Assembly: GCF_017377735.1 (NCBI RefSeq)
Contig: NZ_JAFVMH010000003.1
Location: 267,498 to 331,497, forward strand
DNA: 64,000 bases
Reading direction: 5' to 3'
Source: Acetobacter garciniae
Lineage (GTDB): Bacteria; Pseudomonadota; Alphaproteobacteria; Acetobacterales; Acetobacteraceae
Part shown: piece by piece, positions 41,712-50,782 of the stretch
How the letters are laid out: each line of letters starts with the position of its first letter
Position numbering within the stretch: position 1 is the first letter of the stretch
Translations under genes and position numbers: made by a program
Notes under the pieces: model-generated
Seen by the model: the letters and a program-made list of their open reading frames with translations, nothing else
Databases searched by the model: none
What the model was told of the DNA's origin: nothing

Positions 41712-41739
41712 CCGCAAGATAAGTGCAGTTATCACGCGG
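41712..41739. other. dif-like recombinase site 2 (11-6-11 layout)
   Basis: Left arm CCGCAAGATAA (41712-41722), six-base spacer GTGCAG, right arm TTATCACGCGG (41729-41739). The arms are inverted copies in 9 of 11 positions. Length 28, 11-6-11 spacing and the ATAA...TTAT inner ends match the layout of XerCD dif sites. It lies 42 bp upstream of a tyrosine recombinase gene. Confidence 0.65.
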
Positions 41740-41781
41740 ATTTCGACCGGCCAAAATGAGCATGTAATGTAGGAAATTCAA

Positions 41782-42657
41782 ATGGTTAGCGGAGATCGTG
41801 CAAGATCGCCCGCGCCAGAGGCCAAAAAGGCCGCGCCTGTTACGGCTGATGATCTGCTGTTGCGGACGTGGCTGCACAATCGCAGCGAGAACACCCGCCG
41901 CGCCTACGAACGCGATGTGCGTGACCTGCTGGCGTATGTTGGCAGACCGCTGGTCGAGATCGGTCTGGCAGACCTGCAGGGATGGTTCGACAGCATGGCG
42001 GGCGCGTCTGACGCCACGCGGCGGCGCAAGCTTTCCGCTGCAAAGTCGCTGCTCGCCTACGCGGCGGGGACCGGCGCTCTCACACAGAATGCCGGCGCGG
42101 CCTTTCGCCTGGAGCGCGGGCGCGACACGCTGAATGAGCGCATTCTCTCTCGCGAGCAGGTTCTTGCCATGATCGAGGGCGAGGGCGAGCCGCGCCGGAA
42201 AGCGCTGCTGGACGTGCTCTACCGCATGGGGCTGCGCATTTCAGAGGCCTGCGCGCTCCGCTGGCGGGACGTTACGCGTCGCCAGCAGGGCGGCGTTGCC
42301 TCCGTGTTCGGCAAGGGCAACAAGACGCGGGCCGTCCAGGTGCCCGCCAAACTGTTCAAGCAGCTCGTGGCGCTGCGGGTTGAAAACGGGCCGGACGCGC
42401 CCGTGGTCCCCGGCCACGATGGCCGCCCGCTTTCGCATGATGCGGCCCATCGCATCGTCAAGCGGGCGGCGCGGCGTGCCGGATTGTCAGGGGCGGTTTC
42501 CGCGCACTGGCTCCGGCACGCCCATGCATCGCACGCGCTGGACAACAACGCGCCAGTGCATGTGGTCCAGGCCACGCTTGGGCATGCATCGCTTGCAACC
42601 ACGACACGATACAGCCACGTCCGCGAAGGCGATGGCTCCGCCAACTATCTGGACTGA
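41782..42657 (+). CDS. Xer-like tyrosine recombinase carried by the prophage
   Basis: 291 residues: an N-terminal SAM-like domain (DLLLRTWLHNRSENTRRAYERDVRDLLAYVG...LQGWFDSM) and a complete catalytic domain with MGLRISEACALRW (Arg), GKGNKTRAVQVP (Lys in the beta hairpin), SAHWLRHAHASHALD (His-x-x-Arg) and GHASLATTTRYSHV (His and Tyr). It has no arm-binding domain, so it resembles XerC/XerD rather than the prophage integrase. AGGAA is seven bases upstream of the ATG. Two dif-like sites lie directly in front. It is followed by a DUF3164 gene. Confidence 0.88.
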   Translation: MVSGDRARSPAPEAKKAAPVTADDLLLRTWLHNRSENTRRAYERDVRDLLAYVGRPLVEIGLADLQGWFDSMAGASDATRRRKLSAAKSLLAYAAGTGALTQNAGAAFRLERGRDTLNERILSREQVLAMIEGEGEPRRKALLDVLYRMGLRISEACALRWRDVTRRQQGGVASVFGKGNKTRAVQVPAKLFKQLVALRVENGPDAPVVPGHDGRPLSHDAAHRIVKRAARRAGLSGAVSAHWLRHAHASHALDNNAPVHVVQATLGHASLATTTRYSHVREGDGSANYLD

Positions 42658-42664
42658 CGCCGCC

Positions 42665-43288
42665 ATGACGAACGAAGCCAATCCCGTGCCGGAAGGCTAC
42701 ATGAAGGATGCAAAGGGGCGCCTGGTTCCGATTGAATCCGTCAAGCCGGAACACCTGCTGGAAGACGAGGTGGTGCGTCGCCTGCATGAGAGCGGCCGGC
42801 AGCTTTCGGAGGCGCTGTCGGCGTTCAAACGGGAAGGGTTTGGCGAGGTCTCTGCACTGCAGGCAATCCTGCACGAAAAACATGGCGCCACCGTCGGCGG
42901 CGAAAAAGGCAACGTGACGCTGAGCACATACGACGGCTGCCTGCGGGCGACCGTCGCCATGGGCGACAGTATTTCGTTCGGCCCGGAACTGCAGGTCGCC
43001 AAAAATCTGCTGGATATCCTTTTCGAGCGGTGGACCGAAGGCGCCAACGCCAATCTGCGCGTGGTGGTCATGGACGCGTTCGACGTGGGCAAGGAGGGCA
43101 AGCTCCAGGCGAGCAAGATCCTCGCGTTGCGGCGTCTGAACGTGCCCGACCCTGAATGGAAACGCGCCATGGACGCGATCGCGGACAGCATCCGGATCGA
43201 CAGCACGAAATCCTATCTGCGGCTGCACACCCGGAACACACCTGACCAGCAGTGGCAGATGGTGCCGCTTGATCTCGCCAAAGCATGA
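42665..43288 (+). CDS. DUF3164 phage protein
   Basis: 207 residues from the ATG at 42665, seven bases after the recombinase stop. VPEGYMKDAKGRLVPIESVKPEHLLEDEVVRRL and NVTLSTYDGCLRATVAMGDSISFGPELQVAKNLLDILFERW...RVVVMDAFDVGKEGKLQASKILALRRLNV follow the DUF3164 family, common in Mu-like phages and of unknown function. Close spacing suggests it is expressed with the recombinase. Confidence 0.82.
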   Translation: MTNEANPVPEGYMKDAKGRLVPIESVKPEHLLEDEVVRRLHESGRQLSEALSAFKREGFGEVSALQAILHEKHGATVGGEKGNVTLSTYDGCLRATVAMGDSISFGPELQVAKNLLDILFERWTEGANANLRVVVMDAFDVGKEGKLQASKILALRRLNVPDPEWKRAMDAIADSIRIDSTKSYLRLHTRNTPDQQWQMVPLDLAKA

Positions 43289-43485
43289 GGCGGTGGCTCA
43301 CCGACGTGCTTTCGGGTCGTCGCGACAACTTTAGGCTCAGGCAGGAGTTGGGGCACCAAAAGAGGCTTCTGGCGCATTCCAAAATCGAAATTCGGAAATA
43401 TCAACTTCTTCTGCGCGGGGTTGAAAAGTATCTGGAGAAGACCGCATGCAGCAGCGAGACAATTCACCCCCCGGGCGTTGGCTGA
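43285..43485 (+). CDS. small phage protein of unknown function
   Basis: 66 residues, helical and basic (FRLRQELGHQKRLLAHSKIEIRKYQLLLRGVEKYLEKTAC). Overlaps the DUF3164 gene by 4 bp and the next gene by 40 bp. Confidence 0.5.
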   Translation: MRRWLTDVLSGRRDNFRLRQELGHQKRLLAHSKIEIRKYQLLLRGVEKYLEKTACSSETIHPPGVG

Positions 43486-43661
43486 AGCTTAAACAACGGT
43501 CGCGCGGCAGCAACTTGCCATCTGATTATGATGTGTGGTGCAGAGCAGCCCGCCACTATAGCAGGCTGAGCCAGAATGATCGTCGGCCGGGCATTCGTAT
43601 CTGGGCAACAGGACGGGCTGCTGAATGTTCGGCCAAGGCAAATGCTGTTCTGAATGGCTGA
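43446..43661 (+). CDS. small phage protein of unknown function
   Basis: 71 residues, basic (PPGRWLKLKQRSRGSNLPSDYDVWCRAARHYSRLSQNDRRPGIRIW). Overlaps the genes on either side, which supports it as a real but uncharacterised gene. Confidence 0.5.
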   Translation: MQQRDNSPPGRWLKLKQRSRGSNLPSDYDVWCRAARHYSRLSQNDRRPGIRIWATGRAAECSAKANAVLNG

Positions 43662-44316
43662 TTTCAGTATCAAGATCGACAGTAAAGCCGTCCAGAAGCA
43701 GCTTTCTGACATGTCGCGCCAGATACCGTTCGCGCTGGCGACTGCAGTTAACGACCTGGCATTCAGGGTGATGCGGGCAGAAAATGAGGAGATGGTTGAT
43801 CTTTTCGCAAGCCCCAGACCATTCACCCAGAAAGCAACACAGGTAGAGAAGCGGGCCAGCAAAACAGACCTGCTTGCGGTCGTATCGTTGCGGCCTGCCC
43901 AAGAGCGTTACCTGCTGCCCTATGAGACGGGCGGAGAACACGCTGTCATTGGTAATGGCGGCAAGCTGTTGGTTCCTGTCGATGGTCCCGTTGATCGGTA
44001 TGGTCAGATACCAAAGGGAATGCTGGCCAAGCTGCTGGCGCGGCCTGACGTCTTCGCGGGAACGGTCAAGGGGATTGCTGGTATCTGGCAGCGCTCTGCG
44101 AAGGGTGGTCGTCGCGATGGAAGCCGCGGGACAAAGGGCGCCCTGAATAAGCTGGGTAGCAAGAGAACCAGTCTGAAGCTTTTGTATGTCTGGAAGCCGA
44201 ACACCGACGTCACCAAACGTCTCGGCTTTGTCGAGCGAGCCAGGCAGGTGGTCGCCACCGAGGGGCCTGACGCAATAGCAGCAGCCGTCCAGCGCGCCAT
44301 CCGAACGGCCCGGTGA
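43654..44316 (+). CDS. phage morphogenesis-like protein
   Basis: 220 residues. IKIDSKAVQKQLSDMSRQIPFALATAVNDLAFRVMRAENEEMVDLFASPRPFTQKATQVEKRASKTDLLAVVSL...RYLLPYETGGEHAV resembles a family of phage proteins with helical N-termini and a central RPTPYTQ-like motif, found near terminase and tail genes. Exact role uncertain. It is the last gene before the 127-bp gap in front of the terminase. Confidence 0.6.
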   Translation: MADFSIKIDSKAVQKQLSDMSRQIPFALATAVNDLAFRVMRAENEEMVDLFASPRPFTQKATQVEKRASKTDLLAVVSLRPAQERYLLPYETGGEHAVIGNGGKLLVPVDGPVDRYGQIPKGMLAKLLARPDVFAGTVKGIAGIWQRSAKGGRRDGSRGTKGALNKLGSKRTSLKLLYVWKPNTDVTKRLGFVERARQVVATEGPDAIAAAVQRAIRTAR

Positions 44317-44443
44317 CCGATGGCGGCAGGGCAGGGGGGGGTGTTTTGGGTCCTTCCTGGCCGATTTTAAACGCGGGTATTGCGCGAGCCCGTTTGATCC
44401 CTAGCTATGGCGAAATTTTCGGGTTGCAGTTGCAGGTGATGTA

Positions 44444-45010
44444 TTGACGACGATCAGCCAGAGCGAAGCGGCCCGTCGCGCAGGCCTCAGCCGGGCTGCA
44501 ATCCAGAAAAACATAGCAACAGGCAAGATCAAGGCGGACAACGGGAAAGTCGACCTTGCGTCGTTTGATGAATGGCTGGCACTCCGCCAGGAGATGCAAC
44601 CAGACCTGCAACCGGTGGCACCCCAGGTTGCAACTGGTGGCAGGGCAGTTGCGGATGCCGGAGATCACGGGCCGTCCAATAGGGATGAGCAAATCCCGCT
44701 CGAAGCAATGTCCCGCGCCGAAGCAGCCCGGCTGCGCGAGGTTTACAAAGCACAGACCGCCCGCCTCGAATACGATCAGAAGGCCAGCAGGGTTGTCGAA
44801 GTCGAGCTGATTGCCCGCGCCGTGGGCGATGAATACGCCCGGGTGCGCGCCAGCCTGCTGGCTATTCCTGCCGAACATGCCCCGACATTGGCCCGTTGCA
44901 AGGGGGCTGCTGAACTGCGTGAACGTCTGGAGACGTTGATTGCGCACGCGTTGGAAAAGCTCACACTGGATGGAGAAGACGCCGCAAGCCGCTTACAGGG
45001 CCGGGTATGA
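44444..45010 (+). CDS. terminase small subunit (lambda Nu1-like)
   Basis: 188 residues, TTG start with AGGTGA upstream. N-terminal winged HTH (ISQSEAARRAGLSRAAIQKNIATGKIKADNGKVDLASFDEWLALR) for cos recognition, then the helical region with MSRAEAARLREVYKAQTARLEYDQKASRVVEVELIARAVGDEYARVRASLLAIPAE that pairs with the large subunit. The 127-bp gap before it (44317-44443) is a likely place for cos. Confidence 0.88.
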   Translation: MTTISQSEAARRAGLSRAAIQKNIATGKIKADNGKVDLASFDEWLALRQEMQPDLQPVAPQVATGGRAVADAGDHGPSNRDEQIPLEAMSRAEAARLREVYKAQTARLEYDQKASRVVEVELIARAVGDEYARVRASLLAIPAEHAPTLARCKGAAELRERLETLIAHALEKLTLDGEDAASRLQGRV

Positions 45011-46961
45011 ATTCTTCGTCATAAGGCTGGATCAGGCGCGCAGGGAGAACCTGAAGCCGCCTCCCAAACTGACCTTGAGCCAATGGGCCGCGCTCTATGC
45101 GGTGCTCTCGAAAGAGACCAGTGCGCAGACCGGCCGGTTCGAAGCTTATGCCTACCAGCCCGGCATCATGGACGCGGTCACGGATCCGACGGTCGAGAAA
45201 GTCTCGGTCATGAAGTCGGCACGTGTCGGCTACACCAAGATCATCGATCACGCGATCGGCTATTATCTGGAGCGAGATCCGTCGCCAGTCCTGGTGGTGC
45301 AGCCACGCGAGACCGACGCCGAGGACTACAGCAAGGACGAAATCGCGCCCATGCTGCGCGACACCCCCGTCCTTGCCGCCATCGCGCCCGATGCCAAGGC
45401 CAAGAGTGGCGAGAACACGCTGCTCAGCAAGACCATGCGCAACGGGGCGTCACTCAAGCTGGTCGGGGCCAACAGCCCCGGCGGCTTCCGTCGCATCACG
45501 GTGCGCGTGGTGATTTTCGACGAGGTGGACGGCTACCCTGTCGGGGGCGCAGGCGCGGAAGGTGACCAGATATCGCTCGGGACCAAGCGTTCCGAGACCT
45601 TCTGGAACCGTAAGGTCATCGCCGGGTCTACGCCCACAGTGGCGGGCCTGAGCCGCATCGAAAAGCTGTTCGAGGAGGGCGATTGTCGGCGGTTCCACGT
45701 GCCATGCCCGCAGTGCGGGGAAAAGCAGGTTCTGGAATGGGGGGAACGGGAATCTCCCTACGGGATAAAGTGGGACAAGGATGAAAACGGCAAACCGCTG
45801 CCTGAGACCGCCTATTACGTCTGCCGCCATAATGGCTGCATCATTACCGAGACGGACAAGCCGGACATGGTGGCGGCGGGCGAGTGGATCGCTTCCAAGC
45901 CGTTCAAGGGGCACGCCTCATTCCATATCTGGTCGGGCTATTCCCTCTCGCCCAACACGACATGGGCCAAACTGGTTGAGGAATGGCTGGAGGTCCACAA
46001 GGATCCTCTGCGGCGCCAGACCTTCATCAACACCACGCTGGGTCTGCCGTTCGAGGACAAGGGTGACGGCGCCCTCAATGAGCTGTCCCTTGCTGCCCGG
46101 GTCGAGAACTGGGAGGGCGAAGTCCCTGCCGGCGTCGTCATCCTGACTGCAGGCGCGGACACGCAGGATGACCGGATAGAAATCGAGATCGTCGGATGGG
46201 GCCGGAATGAGGAACGCTGGTCGATCGCGTATCTGGTCATCGAGGGCGATCCGGAAATGCCACAGACCTGGGACCGGGTGGATGCGGCCCTGCAGCGCAC
46301 GTGGTACCGGGCCGATGGGCGGCCGTTCACCCTTATGGCCGCGTGTATCGATTCCGGCGGTCATCACACCCAGCAGGTGTATGAGTTCTGCCGGTCCCGC
46401 CTGGGGCGGCGCATCTGGGCAATCAAGGGTGAATCGGCTCGGGGTGGCGCGCGCTCCCCGGTCTGGCCCAACAAGCGGCCCAGTGCCCGCAACAAGGCGT
46501 CGTTCCGGCCTGTCATTATTGGCGTGAACGCAGCCAAGGATGTGATCCGTGCCCGGCTGCACCTCAAACAGCCCGAAGCGGGCGAGGCCGCCCCCGGCTA
46601 CATGCACTTCCCGTCTGATCGGGATGTCAACTATTTCGCCCAGCTGCTGGCCGAACGGTCGGTCAGGCAGAGCATACGGGGTAGCATCGTCCGGGTTTGG
46701 GAGGTGCTGCCCGGACGCCGGAACGAAGCGCTTGACCTCGCGGTCTACAGCTATGCGGCTCTGTGCGGGCTGATTTACCGGGGGTTGTCGCTCAACCGCA
46801 GGGCAGACGCGATGGAAAAGGAAGTCGCGTCCTACCCGCCACCGCCGCCTCCCGAAACGTCGGGGGATGGTCTTTCCAACCCGTCAGATGAGACCGACGA
46901 GGTCGAAGCGGAGCGCAAGCGCGCTGCGCGCCTGACACGGCGTATGGCCCGACTGGCCTGA
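44970..46961 (+). CDS. terminase large subunit (lambda gpA family)
   Basis: ATP-driven DNA packaging motor and endonuclease. About 663 residues: ATPase with VEKVSVMKSARVGYTKII (Walker A variant), VVQPRETDAEDYSKDEIAPM, RRITVRVVIFDEVDGY (Walker B) and IAGSTPTVAG; a zinc-like HVPCPQCGEKQVLEW...CRHNGCIITE; nuclease region GADTQDDRIEIEIVGWG and CIDSGGHHTQQVYEF. Overlaps the small-subunit gene; the start is either 44970 or slightly upstream. Confidence 0.93.
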   Translation: MEKTPQAAYRAGYEFFVIRLDQARRENLKPPPKLTLSQWAALYAVLSKETSAQTGRFEAYAYQPGIMDAVTDPTVEKVSVMKSARVGYTKIIDHAIGYYLERDPSPVLVVQPRETDAEDYSKDEIAPMLRDTPVLAAIAPDAKAKSGENTLLSKTMRNGASLKLVGANSPGGFRRITVRVVIFDEVDGYPVGGAGAEGDQISLGTKRSETFWNRKVIAGSTPTVAGLSRIEKLFEEGDCRRFHVPCPQCGEKQVLEWGERESPYGIKWDKDENGKPLPETAYYVCRHNGCIITETDKPDMVAAGEWIASKPFKGHASFHIWSGYSLSPNTTWAKLVEEWLEVHKDPLRRQTFINTTLGLPFEDKGDGALNELSLAARVENWEGEVPAGVVILTAGADTQDDRIEIEIVGWGRNEERWSIAYLVIEGDPEMPQTWDRVDAALQRTWYRADGRPFTLMAACIDSGGHHTQQVYEFCRSRLGRRIWAIKGESARGGARSPVWPNKRPSARNKASFRPVIIGVNAAKDVIRARLHLKQPEAGEAAPGYMHFPSDRDVNYFAQLLAERSVRQSIRGSIVRVWEVLPGRRNEALDLAVYSYAALCGLIYRGLSLNRRADAMEKEVASYPPPPPPETSGDGLSNPSDETDEVEAERKRAARLTRRMARLA

Positions 46962-46973
46962 TCGGACGTTTCA

Positions 46974-47273
46974 ATGCGTAACGGATACCCTGGCTTTGGC
47001 CTGCCGCAGGCCCGCTTCAACCCTGCCAGCAGCCTGCTTGCCGGGTTGAGCACCGACCAGCTTCAGGCAGCCTTGACCAGCTGTCAGCTGGCGCTGATCG
47101 GCCTGCAGTCCGGCCAGAGTGTTGCCTCTGTCACCTATGCCCAGGGCGATGGCAGCAAAACAGTCACATACCGGCAGGCCAACGTGGCAGATCTTTCAGC
47201 CATGATCCGTACGCTCCAGCGCCAGCTTGGCGTGCCGGGCACGCGGCGCCGTGCGCTCCGGCCGGTGTTCTAA
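46974..47273 (+). CDS. head-tail joining protein gpW-like
   Basis: 99 residues: LSTDQLQAALTSCQLALIGLQSGQSVASVTYAQGDGSKTVTYRQANVADLSAMIRTLQRQLG is the gpW fold sequence pattern, between terminase and portal as in lambda. Confidence 0.88.
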   Translation: MRNGYPGFGLPQARFNPASSLLAGLSTDQLQAALTSCQLALIGLQSGQSVASVTYAQGDGSKTVTYRQANVADLSAMIRTLQRQLGVPGTRRRALRPVF

Positions 47274-48919
47274 TGGGGGTGCGCGAGTCTCTGGTGCGTA
47301 TGCTCGGGGGTGTTCCCGCGGGTCCACGCCCGCCACGGCGCGAACCCAATGCCCTGACAGGCTGGCCCGGACAGGCTTTTGACGCGGCTGATATTTCCGG
47401 TCAGCGCATGCAGGGCTGGATGCCGCCCCTGTTCTCGGCCGACACCGAGCGCAGCCCGTATCGTAACCGCATTGTCAGCCGGGTGCGCGATCTTGTGCGC
47501 AATGACGGCTGGGCTGCGGGTGCCGTCACCCGGGTGCTGGACAATGCCGTTGGCGTCATGCTGCGCCCGGTCAGCAAGCCGGACTACCGATATCTGGCGC
47601 ATCTGAGCGGAAATTCCGCGTTCGATGCCCAGTGGGCGCATGAATTTGCCCGAGCACTCGACAGCTGGTGGCGGTCCTGGGCGGATGATCCGGGGCGTTA
47701 CAACGATGCCGAACGCATGCTGACCTTCTCGCAGCAGATGCATCTTGGCTTTCGGCATCTCATTGTCGATGGCGATGCTCTGGCCTACCTGCCGTGGCTT
47801 GAAGACAATATCGGCATGGGGCGCGCGCGCTATGCAACGGCCGTCCAGATCATAGACCCTGACCGGTTGAGCAACCCGCAGAACCAGTACGACCTCAAGA
47901 ACCTGCGGAACGGCGTGGAGATCACGGATGCCGGGGTTCCCATCGCCTATCACATCCGCCGGGCCCACCAGGCGGACTGGTACAGCATGGGCGATACCGT
48001 CATCTGGGACCGCATCGAGCGCGAAACATCGTGGGGCCGTCCACAGGTTGTGCATTTCTTCGAGCATCATCGGGGCGGCCAGCACGTGGGCGGTACCGGT
48101 ATGCTCACGCCGGTGCTCCAGCGCCTGAAAATGCTCATCAAATATGATGGGTCGGAACTGGATGCAGCCATCATCAATGCCATTTTCGCGGCCTATGTCG
48201 AAAGCCCATATGATCACGGCATTACCGAGGAGGCGATCGAGGGTGGAGACGACAGCCTGGGCGTCTACCAGGACATGCGAACCCAGTTCCATGAAAGTCG
48301 CAATATCTCGCTCAATGGCGCGCGGATGCCCATCCTGTTCCCGGGCGAGAAAATCAACACGGTCTCGGCCGCGCGTCCGGCGGGCAACTTCCGGGAGTTC
48401 GAACGTGCTGTGCTGAACAACGTTGCCAGCGGTGCAGGCATGGCGCCCATGCAGGTCAGCAACGACTGGTCTGACGTGAACTATTCGTCTGCCAGGGGCG
48501 CGTTGCTGGAAGCATGGAAGACCATGAAACGGCGGCGCGAGGATTTTTCCATCGGGTTCGCGTCCCCCATCCGCATCGCCCTGCTCGAAGAGATCATGGA
48601 GGCGGAGAAACTGCCGTTACCCCGCAACGCCCCGAAATTTCTCGAAGCACGGCATGCCTATGCGCGCTGCCGCTGGCTGGGGCCGGGCCGTGGCTGGATC
48701 GACCCGGTGGCCGAACGCGAGGGCGCGATACTCGGCATGCAGGGCGGGCTGTCCACCCTGGAAGACGAATGCGCAGAGAGCGAAGGCCGCGACTGGGAAG
48801 AAACGCTCGACCAGCGCGAAGTCGAACTGAGCGCGTTCCGAGACCGTGGCCTGCCGCCGCCGGAATGGATCGGCAATCGCAATCAGGGGGGCAACATGCC
48901 GCCCAGAGAGGACGCATGA
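47273..48919 (+). CDS. portal protein (lambda gpB family)
   Basis: 548 residues. Forms the dodecameric DNA entry ring. Motifs include RSPYRNRIVSRVRDLVRNDGWAAGAVTRVLDNAVG, GDALAYLPWLEDN, IDPDRLSNP, VVHFFEHHRGGQHVGGTGMLTPVLQRL and GAGMAPMQVSNDWSDVNYSSARGALLEAW. Start overlaps the gpW stop by one base (TAATG). Confidence 0.94.
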   Translation: MGVRESLVRMLGGVPAGPRPPRREPNALTGWPGQAFDAADISGQRMQGWMPPLFSADTERSPYRNRIVSRVRDLVRNDGWAAGAVTRVLDNAVGVMLRPVSKPDYRYLAHLSGNSAFDAQWAHEFARALDSWWRSWADDPGRYNDAERMLTFSQQMHLGFRHLIVDGDALAYLPWLEDNIGMGRARYATAVQIIDPDRLSNPQNQYDLKNLRNGVEITDAGVPIAYHIRRAHQADWYSMGDTVIWDRIERETSWGRPQVVHFFEHHRGGQHVGGTGMLTPVLQRLKMLIKYDGSELDAAIINAIFAAYVESPYDHGITEEAIEGGDDSLGVYQDMRTQFHESRNISLNGARMPILFPGEKINTVSAARPAGNFREFERAVLNNVASGAGMAPMQVSNDWSDVNYSSARGALLEAWKTMKRRREDFSIGFASPIRIALLEEIMEAEKLPLPRNAPKFLEARHAYARCRWLGPGRGWIDPVAEREGAILGMQGGLSTLEDECAESEGRDWEETLDQREVELSAFRDRGLPPPEWIGNRNQGGNMPPREDA

Positions 48920-49743
48920 AGCAATATGCCCTGATCTCGCGCCTGCTGGACGCGCCGGTCGCCCTTAACCGCAACAGGCAGGCGATCGTGCAGCGGCTTC
49001 TGGCCGCGCAGGCAGATGACATGATGATCTTTGGCCCCGCCACCCAGGACGAACGCTGGGGGGCGGAGGCCATCACGTCGAATGTCAGCGGTGTTGCCGT
49101 CATCACCATTTCGGGGATCCTCCTGCCGGGTTCGTCCGATGGCTGGTGGTGGCAGACAGCCACATTTTATGACGACATCACCGCCGCCATAGACATGGCC
49201 GTGGCGGACGAAACGGTGCGGGCCATCGTCCTGCATATCAACAGCCCGGGCGGCACCGTCGCGGGGTGTTTCGATACTGCGGACCGCATCCGCGCGGCCC
49301 ACGCCCAGAAGCCCGTCGTGGCCATTGTGGACGAAATGGCCTGCTCGGCCGCCTATGCGCTGGCCTGCTCGGCCCAGAGCATCGTGCTGCCCCGTACGGG
49401 GGAGGTCGGATCGATTGGTGTCGTCTGGCTGCATGCCGACATCACGGGCATGCTGGCCGATGCCGGGATCAAGGTCACGACCTTCCAGACCGGTGAACAC
49501 AAGACCGACGGCTACCCGACCACACCGTTGACGGAACAGGCCACAGCCCTGATCCAGGCGGATATCGACAGCCTCGGGCAGCTTTTTTTTGACACGGTAG
49601 CACGGAACCGGGGCCTGACCCCCGATGCCGTCAAAGGCATGCAGGCCACCGTGTTCCGGGGTGAAGGCGCGGTCCAGGCAGGTCTGGCCGATGCCGTCAT
49701 GCCCCGTGATGCCGCCTTCCTCGACCTGCTGGCGCATCTCTGA
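48916..49743 (+). CDS. S49-family prohead protease (lambda gpC-like)
   Basis: 275 residues from the ATG at 48916, overlapping the portal stop. ClpP-like serine protease with AIVLHINSPGGTVAGCFD, DEMACSAAYALACSAQSIVLPRTGEVGSIGVV (catalytic Ser in SAAYA) and GEHKTDGYPTTPLTE (Lys dyad). Processes the scaffold and capsid during head assembly. Confidence 0.9.
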   Translation: MKQYALISRLLDAPVALNRNRQAIVQRLLAAQADDMMIFGPATQDERWGAEAITSNVSGVAVITISGILLPGSSDGWWWQTATFYDDITAAIDMAVADETVRAIVLHINSPGGTVAGCFDTADRIRAAHAQKPVVAIVDEMACSAAYALACSAQSIVLPRTGEVGSIGVVWLHADITGMLADAGIKVTTFQTGEHKTDGYPTTPLTEQATALIQADIDSLGQLFFDTVARNRGLTPDAVKGMQATVFRGEGAVQAGLADAVMPRDAAFLDLLAHL

Positions 49744-49770
49744 CCTTTCAACACAACCGGAGCGAGAACC

Positions 49771-50358
49771 ATGGCCAAACGCGCCATCAGCCCCTTTGCG
49801 CACCTTGCCGGTGGCGTACGGGCCGCGACTGACGATACGAATGAAGACCCCAAAGACAAGGACAAGACCTCGGGTGAAGACGGCGGCGACGGGGAGGGCG
49901 AGGAGCCCGAAGACGACGCAAAGCGCGGCAAGAAGGGCAAAAACGGGAAGACCGCCGAAGGCGACAGCCCCGAGGATGATGCCGACAACGGCGAAAACGC
50001 CGAAGGCACCGACGACGACGACGAGGATGACGAGGCCGATCCCAAGGCCCGCGCCATCCGCATGCGTGAGCGCGGTCGTTGCGCGGCAATTTTCCGCTCG
50101 GCCGCTGCCGGTCGTAACCCGGCCGCTGCAGCCGAACTGGCGTTCGGTACCAGCCTGCCGCGCAGTCAGGCCGTTCGTGTGCTGCGCGCCACGGCCCCTG
50201 CTGCCGATGCTGGGCAGCCTGCCCAGGCCGATACCGGCTACACGGCCCTGCGCACCCGCATGGGGGTGGAAGGACGCGGCGCGCTCTCGCAGCCCGCGGG
50301 TGAGCCCGAAAACCGAGCTGGCGCACGCCTGGCCCGTATCGCCAACGCCAAACGCTGA
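49771..50358 (+). CDS. acidic low-complexity protein, possible scaffold
   Basis: 195 residues. About 80 residues are Asp/Glu/Gly-rich low complexity, then a basic helical region (RERGRCAAIFRSAAAGRNPAAAAELAFGTSLPRSQAVRVLRA) that is common at the C-terminus of S49-linked head proteins. Located between the protease and the decoration protein, the place of lambda Nu3, so a scaffold function is likely. Confidence 0.6.
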   Translation: MAKRAISPFAHLAGGVRAATDDTNEDPKDKDKTSGEDGGDGEGEEPEDDAKRGKKGKNGKTAEGDSPEDDADNGENAEGTDDDDEDDEADPKARAIRMRERGRCAAIFRSAAAGRNPAAAAELAFGTSLPRSQAVRVLRATAPAADAGQPAQADTGYTALRTRMGVEGRGALSQPAGEPENRAGARLARIANAKR

Positions 50359-50367
50359 GGTCCAGCC

Positions 50368-50757
50368 ATGAGCTATGGTATCAATCCCATGTCCCAGCAG
50401 GTGGTCTTTGTTCCTGACCAGCTGATTGCGGGCAATCTGAAACTCGTGACATCGACCGTCACCTTCGCCTCGGGCAACACGCTTGTGCGCGGGCAGGTGG
50501 TCGGCAGGGTCACGGCCTCGGGTGACTATATCCCGTCTGTTGCCACCGCGACCGATGGCTCGCAGGTCCCTTGCGGCATCGTGGTCGATACGGTCGACGC
50601 CTCTGCCGCTGCCGCCCAGGGCGCGATCTACGAAATGGGTGAGTTCAATTCGAACTATATGACGTTCGACGCCAGTTGGACGCTCGCTGCCCTGACCCAG
50701 GCACTCCGCCAGTTCTCCATTTTCGTGAAAACCGGCCTCTCCAACGCCATCGTCTGA
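50368..50757 (+). CDS. head decoration protein (lambda gpD-like)
   Basis: 129 residues: FVPDQLIAGNLKLVTSTVTFASGNTLVRGQVVGRVTASGDY and VPCGIVVDTVDASAAAAQGAIYEMGEFNSNYMTFD match the gpD beta-rich fold pattern. Stabilises the expanded capsid. Between scaffold and major capsid protein, as in lambda. Confidence 0.87.
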   Translation: MSYGINPMSQQVVFVPDQLIAGNLKLVTSTVTFASGNTLVRGQVVGRVTASGDYIPSVATATDGSQVPCGIVVDTVDASAAAAQGAIYEMGEFNSNYMTFDASWTLAALTQALRQFSIFVKTGLSNAIV

Positions 50758-50782
50758 CGGCGGCTTTCCAAAGGATTTCTGA

